Positions 48,907 through 58,563 of a stretch of DNA of 64,000 nt are shown here, piece by piece; the stretch's first letter is position 1; each line of letters starts with the position of its first letter. The stretch lies in the NCBI RefSeq assembly GCF_000227135.1, contig NC_018262.1, forward strand, positions 1,374,223 through 1,438,222, written 5' to 3'. The translations under genes were made by a program, and so were the position numbers. The notes under the pieces were generated by a model. It saw nothing but the letters and a program-made list of their open reading frames with translations. It was not told where the DNA came from and searched no databases. Origin of the DNA: Leishmania donovani. Its lineage: Eukaryota > Euglenozoa > Kinetoplastea > Trypanosomatida > Trypanosomatidae.

Positions 48907-49913
48907 CTTTCGGCCACGCTGTGCAGTCTTCTGTATAAGGCGCCGATCGCCTTCGTCGATTCGGTCTACGGGAGTGCTTGGGGGCGGTCGCTCTTTTTTT
49001 TTCTGTGAAATCCTCAGCGGTGTGATGCGTGTTGTACTTAACTTGCGTTCCTTCCAGGAGTCAATGACGAGCACGCAGCACGCTCTGGTGACTTAGAGTG
49101 TCGCTCTTCTGCGCCTCCTGTGCCCGGATGAGCGGTGCAAACGAGGTTAGAGGCGAGCAGGGTGGGAATGGAAGGGTGAGGGAACGCAGTGCACACGTAC
49201 AGGTCAGAGTAGCTTGACAAAGACCTACCGAGAGGCCAGCCACGTAGGATTAAGAGGGGGAGGGCGAAGAAGCGGCCAGTGAGGAAGAGCTGCAAACACA
49301 TGAAGGGTGTCACCGTGACGCATTTGTGTGGCTGCGTGTGTGCGTGCGCATGTGGGCGCTTGCATCAAACCAAACAACTCCGTTCGCCTCGTCCGCCTCC
49401 CCTCATCTTCTCCTTGTCGAAGGGTTTGGGGCTACCCAACGAACAGGGCGAACAGCACTCTCGCCGTTGGATCTCTTTCTTTTCGCACTTTGGCGCGTGT
49501 GTGCGCCCCCCCCCCTCCCCCCCCCCCCACACACAGGCACACACATCAAGGCGTGCCACGGACGACACCAGGAGGACAGCACACGGAGCTGCGCTAATGG
49601 TTGTCTCTCCTTTTTTCTTCCGGCATGAGTGCTTGGTGGTTGCTGTTACGTGCGACAAGGAAAAGGAAAACCAAACGTGCCTCACAACGAGAGAGAGAGA
49701 GAGATGGTGGTGGCGCAAGGGAAGACCGTTCACCGCCAGATACACATATAGATCTTCTTCAACGCAAGCAACGGTGGCAGAGACACGCTTCTGCCCTTGC
49801 GGGTGCCCCTGGTGTGTGTGTGTGTGTGTGCTGCTGCTGTTTCAATGCTCTTTGCGGGCATGACACGTACACGCCGAAATATCCAGCACAGACAAATCCG
49901 CCGCCTTCTGCAT
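48907..49913. other. intergenic region, no gene seen
   Basis: It contains a C-run cluster (49507-49530), a GA run (49692-49703) and a TG run (49812-49830). No supported gene. Confidence 0.5.
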
Positions 49914-51194
49914 CTACGCATCCTCATCCCCGCCACCACCTTTCTTGAACCTCCCGATACCGTAGACCTTCTCCATGAGGTGATGTGTCCGCACACGGCC
50001 GCCTGGCTTGTTCTGCGCCATCATCTCAGGCGACTGCTGCAGGGTTTCAAGAGACGGCATGATCATGCGATCGCGCAAGCGGCCTCTATTCTCCGCCACC
50101 TCGCCACGCTTCGTCGCCTTGGCGACACTATCTTCGTCCTTCAGCGCCTTGGCCGTCGCCTTGGCCGCCACCGCGTCCTGCTGCTCCTGTAAGGCATGCA
50201 TCCTGTCCATCTTCGACTTGCGGCGCTTCATTGGCGTCGTGCCACCGGCGCTCGGCGGCGTGGCGCCATCGTCGTCTAACCTTGGGCGGCGGAAAATGGT
50301 CTTGGAGCCCGTCTTGCCGCGATCGATGTAGGCGCGCCGATTCACCTCCCGCTCCTCATCTGTCTCCTCCATGCTACGCGCCACCTTACGTGAGTCGATT
50401 CTCGCACTTTCGCTGCGGTCCATGTCCTCCATCGACTCCGACCAGGCGTCACTATCCTCGGGGCGAATGCGCAACTCCTCCTCCTGGGCCGACGCCATCA
50501 TCTGCAGCAGCTTCTCTTCCGCGACGGCGGTGCCCTCTGGTGCCTCGTACATGGTGGCCCCGCCATCTGGGTTCTCCGTAGCGTGGTTCGTCATTAGATT
50601 CGAAGGCACTTGCGCAATGTTGCCGTCCTTGTCTTCCAGCATCGGCATCTGGCCAGCAAAGTTGAGCGGGTACGGCGCCTTCGACCCCACCGTGTACTTG
50701 TCCAGCTCGCGGTCGATGTGCTCCTGAATGCTGGCTTGTGAGATGTAGTTGATGTGGGTCATGTACTGCAGACGCTCGCTCGCACGCTCGTACCAGTAGA
50801 AGAACTGCCGCTCGTGGAACTCGCGCAGCAGGTCTAGGTGCTTCTTCTTCAACGCTTGGCGGCCCTGTGCCAGCTGCTGCGACTCGCGACGCTTGCGCTC
50901 CTGACCCTGCATCTCGTGCTCCCACTGCGCTAGCTGCGCGGATTTGGTGATGTTGTACTTGTAAATGTACTCGTCCGCGTTGACGCGGAACGACTCGAGC
51001 CACTGCCGCTTGTACAACTTTCGTAGATGCTCAAACTGAGCCTCATGCACGTTGCGCCAGAGCTCGTTCTGCTTCCACATCCAGTGGCGATACGGTGTGA
51101 GAAAGCCGGTCATGCGGCGCCCGTGCTCCGACTTGGAGGGCAGATTGTAGTAGGGACGCATCTGGCGCCGCGCCACCCCGCTGGAGCGCATCAT
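49914..51194 (-). CDS. probable mitochondrial small-subunit ribosomal protein, mS26-like
   Basis: A 426-residue protein with an ATG start. The N-terminal half is a long charged helix rich in Trp, Tyr, Arg, Glu and Gln (LWRNVHEAQFEHLRKLYKRQ ... EHEMQGQERKRRESQQLAQG), followed by YISQASIQEHIDRELDKYTV. The latter resembles the mS26 family pattern 'FI-x-x-E-N-L-x-x-x-I-x-x-x-L'. The C-terminal half is acidic, then basic, low-complexity and trypanosomatid-specific, ending KKGGGGDEDA. If correct it sits in the kinetoplast-mitochondrial ribosome, whose small subunit is protein-rich in this group. The match is a pattern resemblance only; another coiled-coil protein is possible. Confidence 0.5.
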   Translation of the reverse strand: MMRSSGVARRQMRPYYNLPSKSEHGRRMTGFLTPYRHWMWKQNELWRNVHEAQFEHLRKLYKRQWLESFRVNADEYIYKYNITKSAQLAQWEHEMQGQERKRRESQQLAQGRQALKKKHLDLLREFHERQFFYWYERASERLQYMTHINYISQASIQEHIDRELDKYTVGSKAPYPLNFAGQMPMLEDKDGNIAQVPSNLMTNHATENPDGGATMYEAPEGTAVAEEKLLQMMASAQEEELRIRPEDSDAWSESMEDMDRSESARIDSRKVARSMEETDEEREVNRRAYIDRGKTGSKTIFRRPRLDDDGATPPSAGGTTPMKRRKSKMDRMHALQEQQDAVAAKATAKALKDEDSVAKATKRGEVAENRGRLRDRMIMPSLETLQQSPEMMAQNKPGGRVRTHHLMEKVYGIGRFKKGGGGDEDA

Positions 51195-52045
51195 GGTGCT
51201 ATTGAACGAGAGTACGCCGTGCTCCTAACGCCCACAAACTCTCCAAGGGCGTGCCGCCCAACAGGCCTCTCTACGTGCGGCCGTTGCAGCGATGGATGGG
51301 GGCTCAGACTGGCCTTCTCACCAAAAGAAAAAGGAGGCACGCGCTCGTGCGTGACGAGTGGCCCACGGGCGCGTCTGCGTGCGTGCTGCCGGTCGTTTTG
51401 TTTTCGTTTCTAGTTATGTATAATCTCGGCAGCCTCCGTTCTCCTTGCAGAAAAAGAGAGGCAGAGTGAGAAGAGGAAAGAGCAGGGGAGAGGCGAAGAG
51501 TCGCCGCATTGGGGACGAGGGAGCACATACCTTCGATGGAGGCATAGGCGGGATCCTACCAGGGCACATCACCTAATGGAAACCGAAAGAAGTGCTCGAA
51601 GAGACATTGTTCACCGCACCGCACGGTGCATGTGTCTGCGGTAAGAGAAGCGAAGGAAGAGGGCCACGGGAAGCGAGACGTGTGCGATTCCAATGTACAA
51701 CTTCCGCGGGTCGACAGCGACGCCAGCCACAGCGCTGAAGACCACAACCGCAGCAACTAAAAGAAAGAATTTGACTTTCTTATCACTAGCACAATAGGGA
51801 GAGACGGAGCACCAAGCAGAAGACAACGCGCCTTGGAAACACGGCGACGGGAGGGGAGAGGGCCAAGAAGAAAAAGCGCGACACGCACGCACGCATACGC
51901 ACATACACACACTCAACGGCACGCGCAACAGTGCATGCTGTTGCTTCCCCTCATCGGCGCCTTTCACCTAAACACGTACATCACATTATGAATGTGTGCC
52001 ACCAGAAAAAAAGGGAACGAAGCAGAAGAAAGCACGCCGCCACCT
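51195..52045. other. intergenic region, no gene seen
   Basis: On the minus strand a C/T tract 'cctcctttttcttttggtgag' gives a candidate acceptor AG at 51317-51318 for the mS26-like gene. The rest carries no gene. Confidence 0.5.
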
Positions 52046-52942
52046 CTAATAGCCCACAAAGTTGTCGGCCGGCTCACGTGTTAATGCATGTGTTGGCATC
52101 CGCGTCGCAAGCCGCTGTTTCAGATCCGCGGCCACCTTTTCCAGTGTGGTACTGGGCATTCCAATGATCGTCACTGGCTCTACGAGGTAGCGAGCGCTAT
52201 CGGTGGTGGGCGGCGGCAACGGCAACATCCGAGTGCCGAGCTGGTTGATGGGTAGCTCCGGCTCCAGGGTGAGAGCCTCCGTCTCACGACTGTACTCCAC
52301 CGCCGTATCCGGCTCCACGCGCTCCGACTGCTGCACGAGAATGTCAACGTAGACGGTGGCCTGCCGCACCGTGTTCCAGCGCTGGATGAGCAGCTCCTTC
52401 TCCAGCGCCTCCGGGCTGATCGTCCCCTGGTGAGTCCCGGCAGTCCCTGCGGCGTCGTTGTCGCCATGATCACCGGCGCCACCGCCGTACAGGTTATGGT
52501 AGTATTCTTCCGCCTTTCGCTGCTCCTCGGTCAGCTCTGGCGCGGTACTCGATGGCTGCGCTTCAGCCGCGACACCGGCTGCATCCGACATTCTCGGGTC
52601 GGCTGATGGACCGCCGGCGGTGCCGCCTGCCGCCCACGCAGCTGGTCGATTGGCCGCTTCACTTGGGTTGACGATGGGCACCATACCTCCCTTGCTGAGA
52701 CTGCTCCCTGCCATGTTGCTGTTGCGTAGAGCAAGATAGCACGCGTCACAGACGCGCTCTGGTTCCGTTATGCCCCGCATCGGAATGGCAGCCCGGTGCC
52801 GCGAGCAGTCACCACATAAGACGTAGCCGCAGTTGCGGCAGTGGTGGCGGCGCACCGTGGTGGAAAAGACGCAGCCGCACCCGTTGCATGCCGGCGCATC
52901 CTCGTCCTCCTGCCAGTACCCCTTCGACTGCTTCTCTCCCAT
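52046..52942 (-). CDS. FYVE zinc-finger protein
   Basis: A 298-residue protein with an ATG start. A FYVE finger occupies residues about 9-70. It shows the N-terminal W-x-x-D (WQED), a CNGC pair, the RRHHCRNC core that binds phosphatidylinositol 3-phosphate, a CGDC pair and the closing RVCDAC. All eight zinc ligands are present. The middle (75-160) is low-complexity and the C-terminal 130 residues have no known domain. FYVE proteins act on endosomal membranes. A short helical block (ELLIQRWNTVRQATVYVDIL) may mediate protein contacts. Confidence 0.9.
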   Translation of the reverse strand: MGEKQSKGYWQEDEDAPACNGCGCVFSTTVRRHHCRNCGYVLCGDCSRHRAAIPMRGITEPERVCDACYLALRNSNMAGSSLSKGGMVPIVNPSEAANRPAAWAAGGTAGGPSADPRMSDAAGVAAEAQPSSTAPELTEEQRKAEEYYHNLYGGGAGDHGDNDAAGTAGTHQGTISPEALEKELLIQRWNTVRQATVYVDILVQQSERVEPDTAVEYSRETEALTLEPELPINQLGTRMLPLPPPTTDSARYLVEPVTIIGMPSTTLEKVAADLKQRLATRMPTHALTREPADNFVGY

Positions 52943-52977
52943 GGCGGCTGGGTTGCTGGGTCAGGTACCGTAGTGCG

Positions 52978-52979
52978 CT
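52978..52979 (-). promoter_or_regulatory. predicted spliced-leader acceptor, FYVE gene
   Basis: The minus strand reads a C/T-rich tract (52985-53016, including C and T homopolymers) and then 'caacgtaag', 35 bases before the ATG. Confidence 0.6.
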
Positions 52980-54594
52980 TACGTTGAGTGAAAAACGAGG
53001 GGGAGGGGGGGGCAACAGTGGCCAACGGCAGATTTATCGGGGTGCCGAAGCAGTTTGACGCACCAGTGGAATAACGACCGCTAACGCAGGCGCGTCGCTT
53101 GGAGTGCACGCCAGGCCTTTTTGATAACCGCGATAGCGAATGATTTTCGCGCAAAACCAAATCAATGTTACAAGCGGAGACAACAGCGCGTTGGAAACAG
53201 TCCGACTTAAGTGAGCCGTAATGCGCGCCATCGAAGAAAAAGAGCAGAGGAGGGGGAGGGGAGAAGTACGAGGTCATGGACCTGATGGTGCGTGCAGCAT
53301 TAGACACAGTGGTTGCGCCGGCACCCCCCATTTGTCGTCGCTCCACTTCAGATTGCGGCGGTCAAGGCTGCGCGTGGGTGACTTGCCGTTACATTAGACG
53401 CGGGCTGATCACGCGAGCAGGGTTCGAGAGCACATGAACTACGTCGCGCCGCCTCTCACGCAAACAACGCATGCGCGCGTGTTGTGCATGCGAGCACTTC
53501 TGACTGTTGGTGCCTTCTGCTCATGATATGCGTACCACTCACACGCGCACACCTGCCGGGAATACCATCATCCGTGACAGCTGGAATCACAAAGGTACGC
53601 TCCCCCTCCACGCACACACACACGCACGAACAAAAAAAAGTGCAGGAAACATCAGAGGCGCGAGGCCCTACTCCCCAAGAGAGAGGAGGGAGGGGGGTAA
53701 AAACAAACATAGAAAGTGAGATTACAAAAAAGGTGGAAAAGACCGTCTATGGGGGGGGGGAGGGGAAAAGAATGGACTCTGCCCCTTTCTTGGCCTTGCG
53801 GAGGTGCAAACACATATACCGGTGAGTGGGTTGGGGGGGGGGAGACAGAAACAGACAACAACGACGAGGGGGGGGGGGCGGGGCGGGGCCGGGTGGACTC
53901 CCTCTGTAGCTCTGTATCACAGCAATTCTATCGTTGTTGAAAAGGAGGAGTGTGCCGAGCAGCGGCAGAGGAAACACGAGCGAGCGAGCGAGAGCACCTC
54001 CTACGTTTCGGCTCACATACGGGGGTGGGGTGGGGGAAGAACAACAACAGGTGCACTCCCCATCCACCTCCGCCTCCGCCTCCTGCGACACTTGAGTGGG
54101 CGCAAAACAAGAAACATAAAGATAGACGGAGAACGGAAGAGTAGGAGACTGCGAAGAAAAACACGAGCGTTCGCGTACCCTTGTACAAACCGTACGCTGG
54201 AGTGGCGACGGCCACAAAAGCAGCGTAACAAATGCTCGACATGCGGGGAGGAGGACAGGATAGGGGCTTTCCAGCGACTGCTTCCTGCCATCGCCGCCCC
54301 GTCGACCTGCTTCGTCGTGGTGTGCCAATATGGGTGCGCTTCGCACGAATAGGAGACGTACGAGCACGAGCGCACGAGAAGGGACGAAAGGAAGCCGAAT
54401 CGAAGTGGCCCGAAGTGGTCGAAGGTACGAAGGTATGATGCGTAGAGGTGAGTCATTGCTTGCCCTTGTTCTTTATTCACACCCAGCCATTGTAGCATCG
54501 CTGCTTGCCAGAGGCGACTGTCTTTTCGTCCGTCTTTTCCCCGCAGAGCTCGCTTTTTTTTTTCCTTTTCTGCGTGTGGTTGTTTTTGTGCACG
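52980..54594. other. 1.6-kb gene-free region, G-rich on the plus strand
   Basis: No gene supported. G-runs at 53751-53760, 53833-53842 and 53868-53896 make a strongly G-rich plus strand. This should be mainly the SMC1 3' UTR. A T-run lies at 54553-54563 near the SMC1 stop. Confidence 0.5.
53868..53896 (+). other. candidate G-quadruplex tract
   Basis: Eleven Gs followed by three further G-runs of at least three, with one- or two-base spacers, satisfy the usual G3+N1-7 pattern. The Gs are on the non-coding (template) strand of the SMC1 unit. Confidence 0.55.
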
Positions 54595-57500
54595 CTAGTA
54601 CGCGTAGCCACGCAGGTCCATGGTGATCACCTTGGAGCTCTCCCGATCCTTGTCCTTCATAACGCCCAGCAGCATATCTGCCATGTGGTAAAGCTGTTCC
54701 TTCAGCGAAACCACGACGAACTGGCACGACTGGCAGTTTTTGCGAAGGTAGCTCGCAAGTTTCTCTACATTGCCGGCGTCTAGCGCCGCGTCCACCTCAT
54801 CCAGCACGAAGAAGGGCGTCGGGGAGACTTCGTGGATCGCAAAGAGAAGCGCCAGCGCCGCCATGGTGCGCTCGCCGCCGGAGAGCAGCTCCATCGGCAT
54901 GAAGCGCTTGAGAGGCGGTGTGGCGTGGTAGGTGGTGCCGCCGAGGTACGGCTCCTCCACATTCTCCAGGCTAAGGTACGCCGAGCCGTGCACTGCATGA
55001 GCGCGGGTGCCCATGGTGAGCTCGCGGTACACCCGGTCCACTGTGGCCGCCACCTTCTCGAACATCTCCATGAAGCGCGCCGTGCGCTGCTCTTTGACGC
55101 GGGTGAATTCCTTGTTGGCCACACGGGCCATATCGCGGGCCTCGTCGAGCAGCGTCGACGACGCCCCAAGACGATCTTCCGATGCCATGACGCGCGAGGC
55201 GGCCTTCATATTTGGCGCCAGAGACTCCATCTCGGCGGCGAGCGCCTCCAGCTGCGCCTGGGCATGGTGGCTGTACGCAGAAAACTGAGCCCGGTCCGCT
55301 GCCGCCACCCGCTGTGCCTCCGTGAGCGAGGAGAAGTCGATGCACATGGTCGTTTCTGAGTCGAGGGCCGGCGAGGAGGCAAAAGAAGATGCGGCGCTCG
55401 TTGCTCCGCGAACGCCGCTCTGGCTCGCTCCGCCTTCGACAAGCAGTGTGAACGGCTCGGAGAGAAGAATTTGCGTGCGGCTCCCCGTGGCGCTGGACCT
55501 TTGGCGCGACGACGGCGTAGGCAGCCCGGAGGAGGCACGGGTGGCCGCGCCCGTATCCTCGCCGCGCGCGCGTTTCGCTCCGCTGCTGGCCGCCGGCTTC
55601 AGTGGAATACCGATTTCGTCCATCTGGCAGCGGCGCACCAGGTTCAGCCGACGCAACCGCAGAGAGTCGCAGGCAAGCTGAATGCCTGTGACGAGCTTCC
55701 GCGCCTGGGCGACACGAGCCAGATCAGTCTCGGAGTTTCGAGTCGCGTTTCGAATCTGCTGCTCCAGCGAGTCGAGCTCGGTGCGGCTCTGCGCAGCCGT
55801 CTTCCTCGTCTCCTGGTGCTGCCGCTCCGCCTTCTCCACGAGCGCTTTGTAATCGGTGAGGTCCTTTTTGCACTGCTCCTTTTCCTTGTGCAGCCGCGCA
55901 CACGCCTCCTCCAAATCGGCGATCTTCGCGTCGCCGACCTGCTTCACCTCCATCTCGAGCGAGCTCTCCAGCTTGTGGATCACGAGTAGCAGCTGCTGCC
56001 GGGTCTCGGCGCGCTGCTTTGCCTCTTGCGTTTGCTGTCCTTCCAGGTTTAGCAGGTTGGGGATGCCCACCTTCTTCTGGAAGTCAGCAAAAACCTGTCC
56101 CTCGACGCGCGAGATCGACTTGGAGAGCTCCAGCAGCTCCTTGTGCATCACCTGCAGCTCCGCCGCGTATCCCTTGTGCCGCGTCGCGAAATCGGCTCCG
56201 CGGCTTTCCAGCTTCGCCAGCTCCTCCGTCAGCCGCTGCGTCTTGGTGTCGTTAGCGCATTGCTCCGTGTGCACTACAGCGACGCGCTTCTCAGCAAACT
56301 CGCGCCGCGCCTCCATGTCCCGAATCGAGATCTGGATGCGAGCCAGCTCTGCCTCACCACCTGCGGCGGCCTCGCTCAACAGGCGGTCGCGGGCAACGCG
56401 AAGGTCCTCGTACTTCTTCTCGTCCCACTTGCGGGCGCGGCTCTGTACGGAGGCCAAACCACCTTGCACAGACCCGTTCTTCAGGAGGACTGTGCCGTCC
56501 AGCGTCACCACCTTGAAGCGCTCCCCGTCGCGGCCGTAGGCAACCGACTTGGCCTCGGCAACCGTGTCGCACAGCAGCGTCTGACCCAGTGTATACCGCA
56601 CCGCCGGCTCCAGCTCAGGCTCAAAGCGAACCACATCGACAATGGGCTTGCATGTGCCACTAAATGTGCGCAGACGGTCGTCAACAGCCTTGCCTTTCAC
56701 TGCGTCCAACGGCAGAAACGTCATGGGCGGCATGCGCTGCTCCTTCAGATACTTGACGCAGCGAATTGCCACCGCGGTCGTCTCCACAACGATCCCCTCG
56801 AGGTTTTTGCCCATGGCCACCGTGACCGCGTTGCGGTGCCGCTCGTTGGGCACCGTGCACAGATCCACCATGCGTCCGCGGATTGGGAAGAGAGAGCGCA
56901 AGGCCTGGAGAGCGTCCGCCATGCGCGCGTTCTGCTTGCTTGTGTCTTTCATGTAGCGCAGCTCGTGCAACTGTTCCTGCAGTCGTGCCAACTCCACCTC
57001 CCGTGCTTTGTTTTTCTTCTGCATTGTTTCAAGGTCCTTACTGGCTTCCGTGAGCTGGACCTTGAGCGTGCTCACCGTTTCCTCCAACTCGTTGCGGCGC
57101 TGCTGCAGTTCAGCCCCGTACTTCGCGGCCGTCTCAATGGCCTGGCTGACGTCCTTCATCTGCTGCTGGTGTGCCTCCGCGGCTCTGTCGCATTGTTTCA
57201 GGGCCTCCTGTGCGGAGTCGCGTTGCCGCAGCACCGTCTCCCGGCGCTGGCGTAGCATCACGGTCGCGCACTCCGCCTCCTTCCGCAGTTGCCGGTACTC
57301 ATCCAGCTGCTGCTGATTGAGCACGGTGTTCAGCGTGACTCGCTTCGTGTCGTCAGCGACGCAGCGCTTTTCAAAAGTGTCAAGCAGCGCTTTTTGCTTC
57401 TTCAACTGCCCCTCAAGCCGCTCCGCCTCGACAGTGCGGACAGTTGTCGCCTTCTGCGCCGCTTCCAGCTCCTGTCGCTGCAGCTCTGCCTTGCGGGTTA

Positions 57501-58563
57501 GGTGCGCCAGGGCGGCTTTGATGCGCTCCACCGTGCTGTGCTTAAGCCGCAGATCATCGGCAGACTTACGCGCCTTTTTCAGCTCCTCCAAGTACGTCTT
57601 GTGCCGGGTCGCGTACGTCCGCTTCATCTCCCGGATTGTCTGCTCTGTTGCAATGCTCTTTTCCAGTTCCGCAAGCGCGTCGCGGCGCTGCTGCAGCTCT
57701 TCCTTGCGCTTCTCAAGTTCCGTTTCGACGGCGAAGAGCTCGGAGAGGGCTAGCTCTTGCCTGACGCTCGTCAGCTGCTGATGCAGCTCCTCGTAGCGCT
57801 CCGCCTCCTTCTTGGCTAGTCGCATTTGATGCACCGCCACGGCAGCCCCGCGCTTTTCGAGAGACGCACTCGTCAGCGCCTCGTTGGCCCTCTCCAGTGC
57901 GGCCTTCTTGGTAGCGTACTCACCATGAAGCTCACCACTGCCGCTGACCTGCTCGAGTAGTTCCGTCAGCTGCTTCGCCTTCTTCTGCGCGACCGCCTCC
58001 ACCTGATGCTGAAACACGAGAAACGTGTCAACACGGGCGCCAATGCGGTGCTCGGTAAGCGCGGCCACGTACTCCTTCTCTGTCACTGGCTTGCCGTTGA
58101 GCAGGCATGAGACCGTACCCTGCACATCGACTTGGCGAGTAAAAGAGGTCTCGACGGTGCTGCTGTGATGAACGTGCTCCCCGTCGTCGGCGACGACCGC
58201 GCCACGACGGGCAGCGGACGCAGCGGTATCGCTTTTGCCCGACTCGTCGCCAGCCGGTACTGCAGCGGCAGCAACTGCCCTCTTCGAGGCCGGATGGCGC
58301 ATCACCAAAGTCACGCGGCACCCGTTACCCGCTGTCTTTGCCTTGCGATGAATGAAGTCGACGGCGGACTTACCGCGCATCGATGAGGCACTCGTCTGTG
58401 TGACGGTGCTGCTCAGCACGAAGCTCAGCGCGTCCATCAAGTTGGACTTCCCGGCGCCGTTGGGTCCAACAACGCATGTGAAATCCTTGAAGGGCCCGAT
58501 GACGGCTTTGCCGTAGTAGCTCTTGAAGTTGTCGAGCTCTACGCGGTGAATCTTTGACAGCAT
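54595..58563 (-). CDS. SMC1: cohesin subunit SMC1
   Basis: A 1322-residue SMC ATPase from the ATG at 58563 (MLSKIHRVELDNFKSYYG); the longer frame begins at GTG and encodes a His/Thr-rich leader. Walker A GPNGAGKS is at about 33-40 and the following NLMDALSFVL is typical of SMC1. Two long coiled coils flank a hinge at about 550-705 (LFPIRGRMVDLC, MGKNLEGIVVET, TFLPLDAVKGK, ending SVQGG), which fits SMC1 better than other SMC types. The C-terminal head has the signature LSGGERTMAALALLFAIHEV (about 1224-1243) and Walker B FFVLDEVDAALD. With SMC3 and the kleisin it holds sister chromatids together in the nucleus. A 100-residue Ser/Arg/Gly-rich insertion precedes the head. Confidence 0.95.
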   Translation of the reverse strand: MLSKIHRVELDNFKSYYGKAVIGPFKDFTCVVGPNGAGKSNLMDALSFVLSSTVTQTSASSMRGKSAVDFIHRKAKTAGNGCRVTLVMRHPASKRAVAAAAVPAGDESGKSDTAASAARRGAVVADDGEHVHHSSTVETSFTRQVDVQGTVSCLLNGKPVTEKEYVAALTEHRIGARVDTFLVFQHQVEAVAQKKAKQLTELLEQVSGSGELHGEYATKKAALERANEALTSASLEKRGAAVAVHQMRLAKKEAERYEELHQQLTSVRQELALSELFAVETELEKRKEELQQRRDALAELEKSIATEQTIREMKRTYATRHKTYLEELKKARKSADDLRLKHSTVERIKAALAHLTRKAELQRQELEAAQKATTVRTVEAERLEGQLKKQKALLDTFEKRCVADDTKRVTLNTVLNQQQLDEYRQLRKEAECATVMLRQRRETVLRQRDSAQEALKQCDRAAEAHQQQMKDVSQAIETAAKYGAELQQRRNELEETVSTLKVQLTEASKDLETMQKKNKAREVELARLQEQLHELRYMKDTSKQNARMADALQALRSLFPIRGRMVDLCTVPNERHRNAVTVAMGKNLEGIVVETTAVAIRCVKYLKEQRMPPMTFLPLDAVKGKAVDDRLRTFSGTCKPIVDVVRFEPELEPAVRYTLGQTLLCDTVAEAKSVAYGRDGERFKVVTLDGTVLLKNGSVQGGLASVQSRARKWDEKKYEDLRVARDRLLSEAAAGGEAELARIQISIRDMEARREFAEKRVAVVHTEQCANDTKTQRLTEELAKLESRGADFATRHKGYAAELQVMHKELLELSKSISRVEGQVFADFQKKVGIPNLLNLEGQQTQEAKQRAETRQQLLLVIHKLESSLEMEVKQVGDAKIADLEEACARLHKEKEQCKKDLTDYKALVEKAERQHQETRKTAAQSRTELDSLEQQIRNATRNSETDLARVAQARKLVTGIQLACDSLRLRRLNLVRRCQMDEIGIPLKPAASSGAKRARGEDTGAATRASSGLPTPSSRQRSSATGSRTQILLSEPFTLLVEGGASQSGVRGATSAASSFASSPALDSETTMCIDFSSLTEAQRVAAADRAQFSAYSHHAQAQLEALAAEMESLAPNMKAASRVMASEDRLGASSTLLDEARDMARVANKEFTRVKEQRTARFMEMFEKVAATVDRVYRELTMGTRAHAVHGSAYLSLENVEEPYLGGTTYHATPPLKRFMPMELLSGGERTMAALALLFAIHEVSPTPFFVLDEVDAALDAGNVEKLASYLRKNCQSCQFVVVSLKEQLYHMADMLLGVMKDKDRESSKVITMDLRGYAY

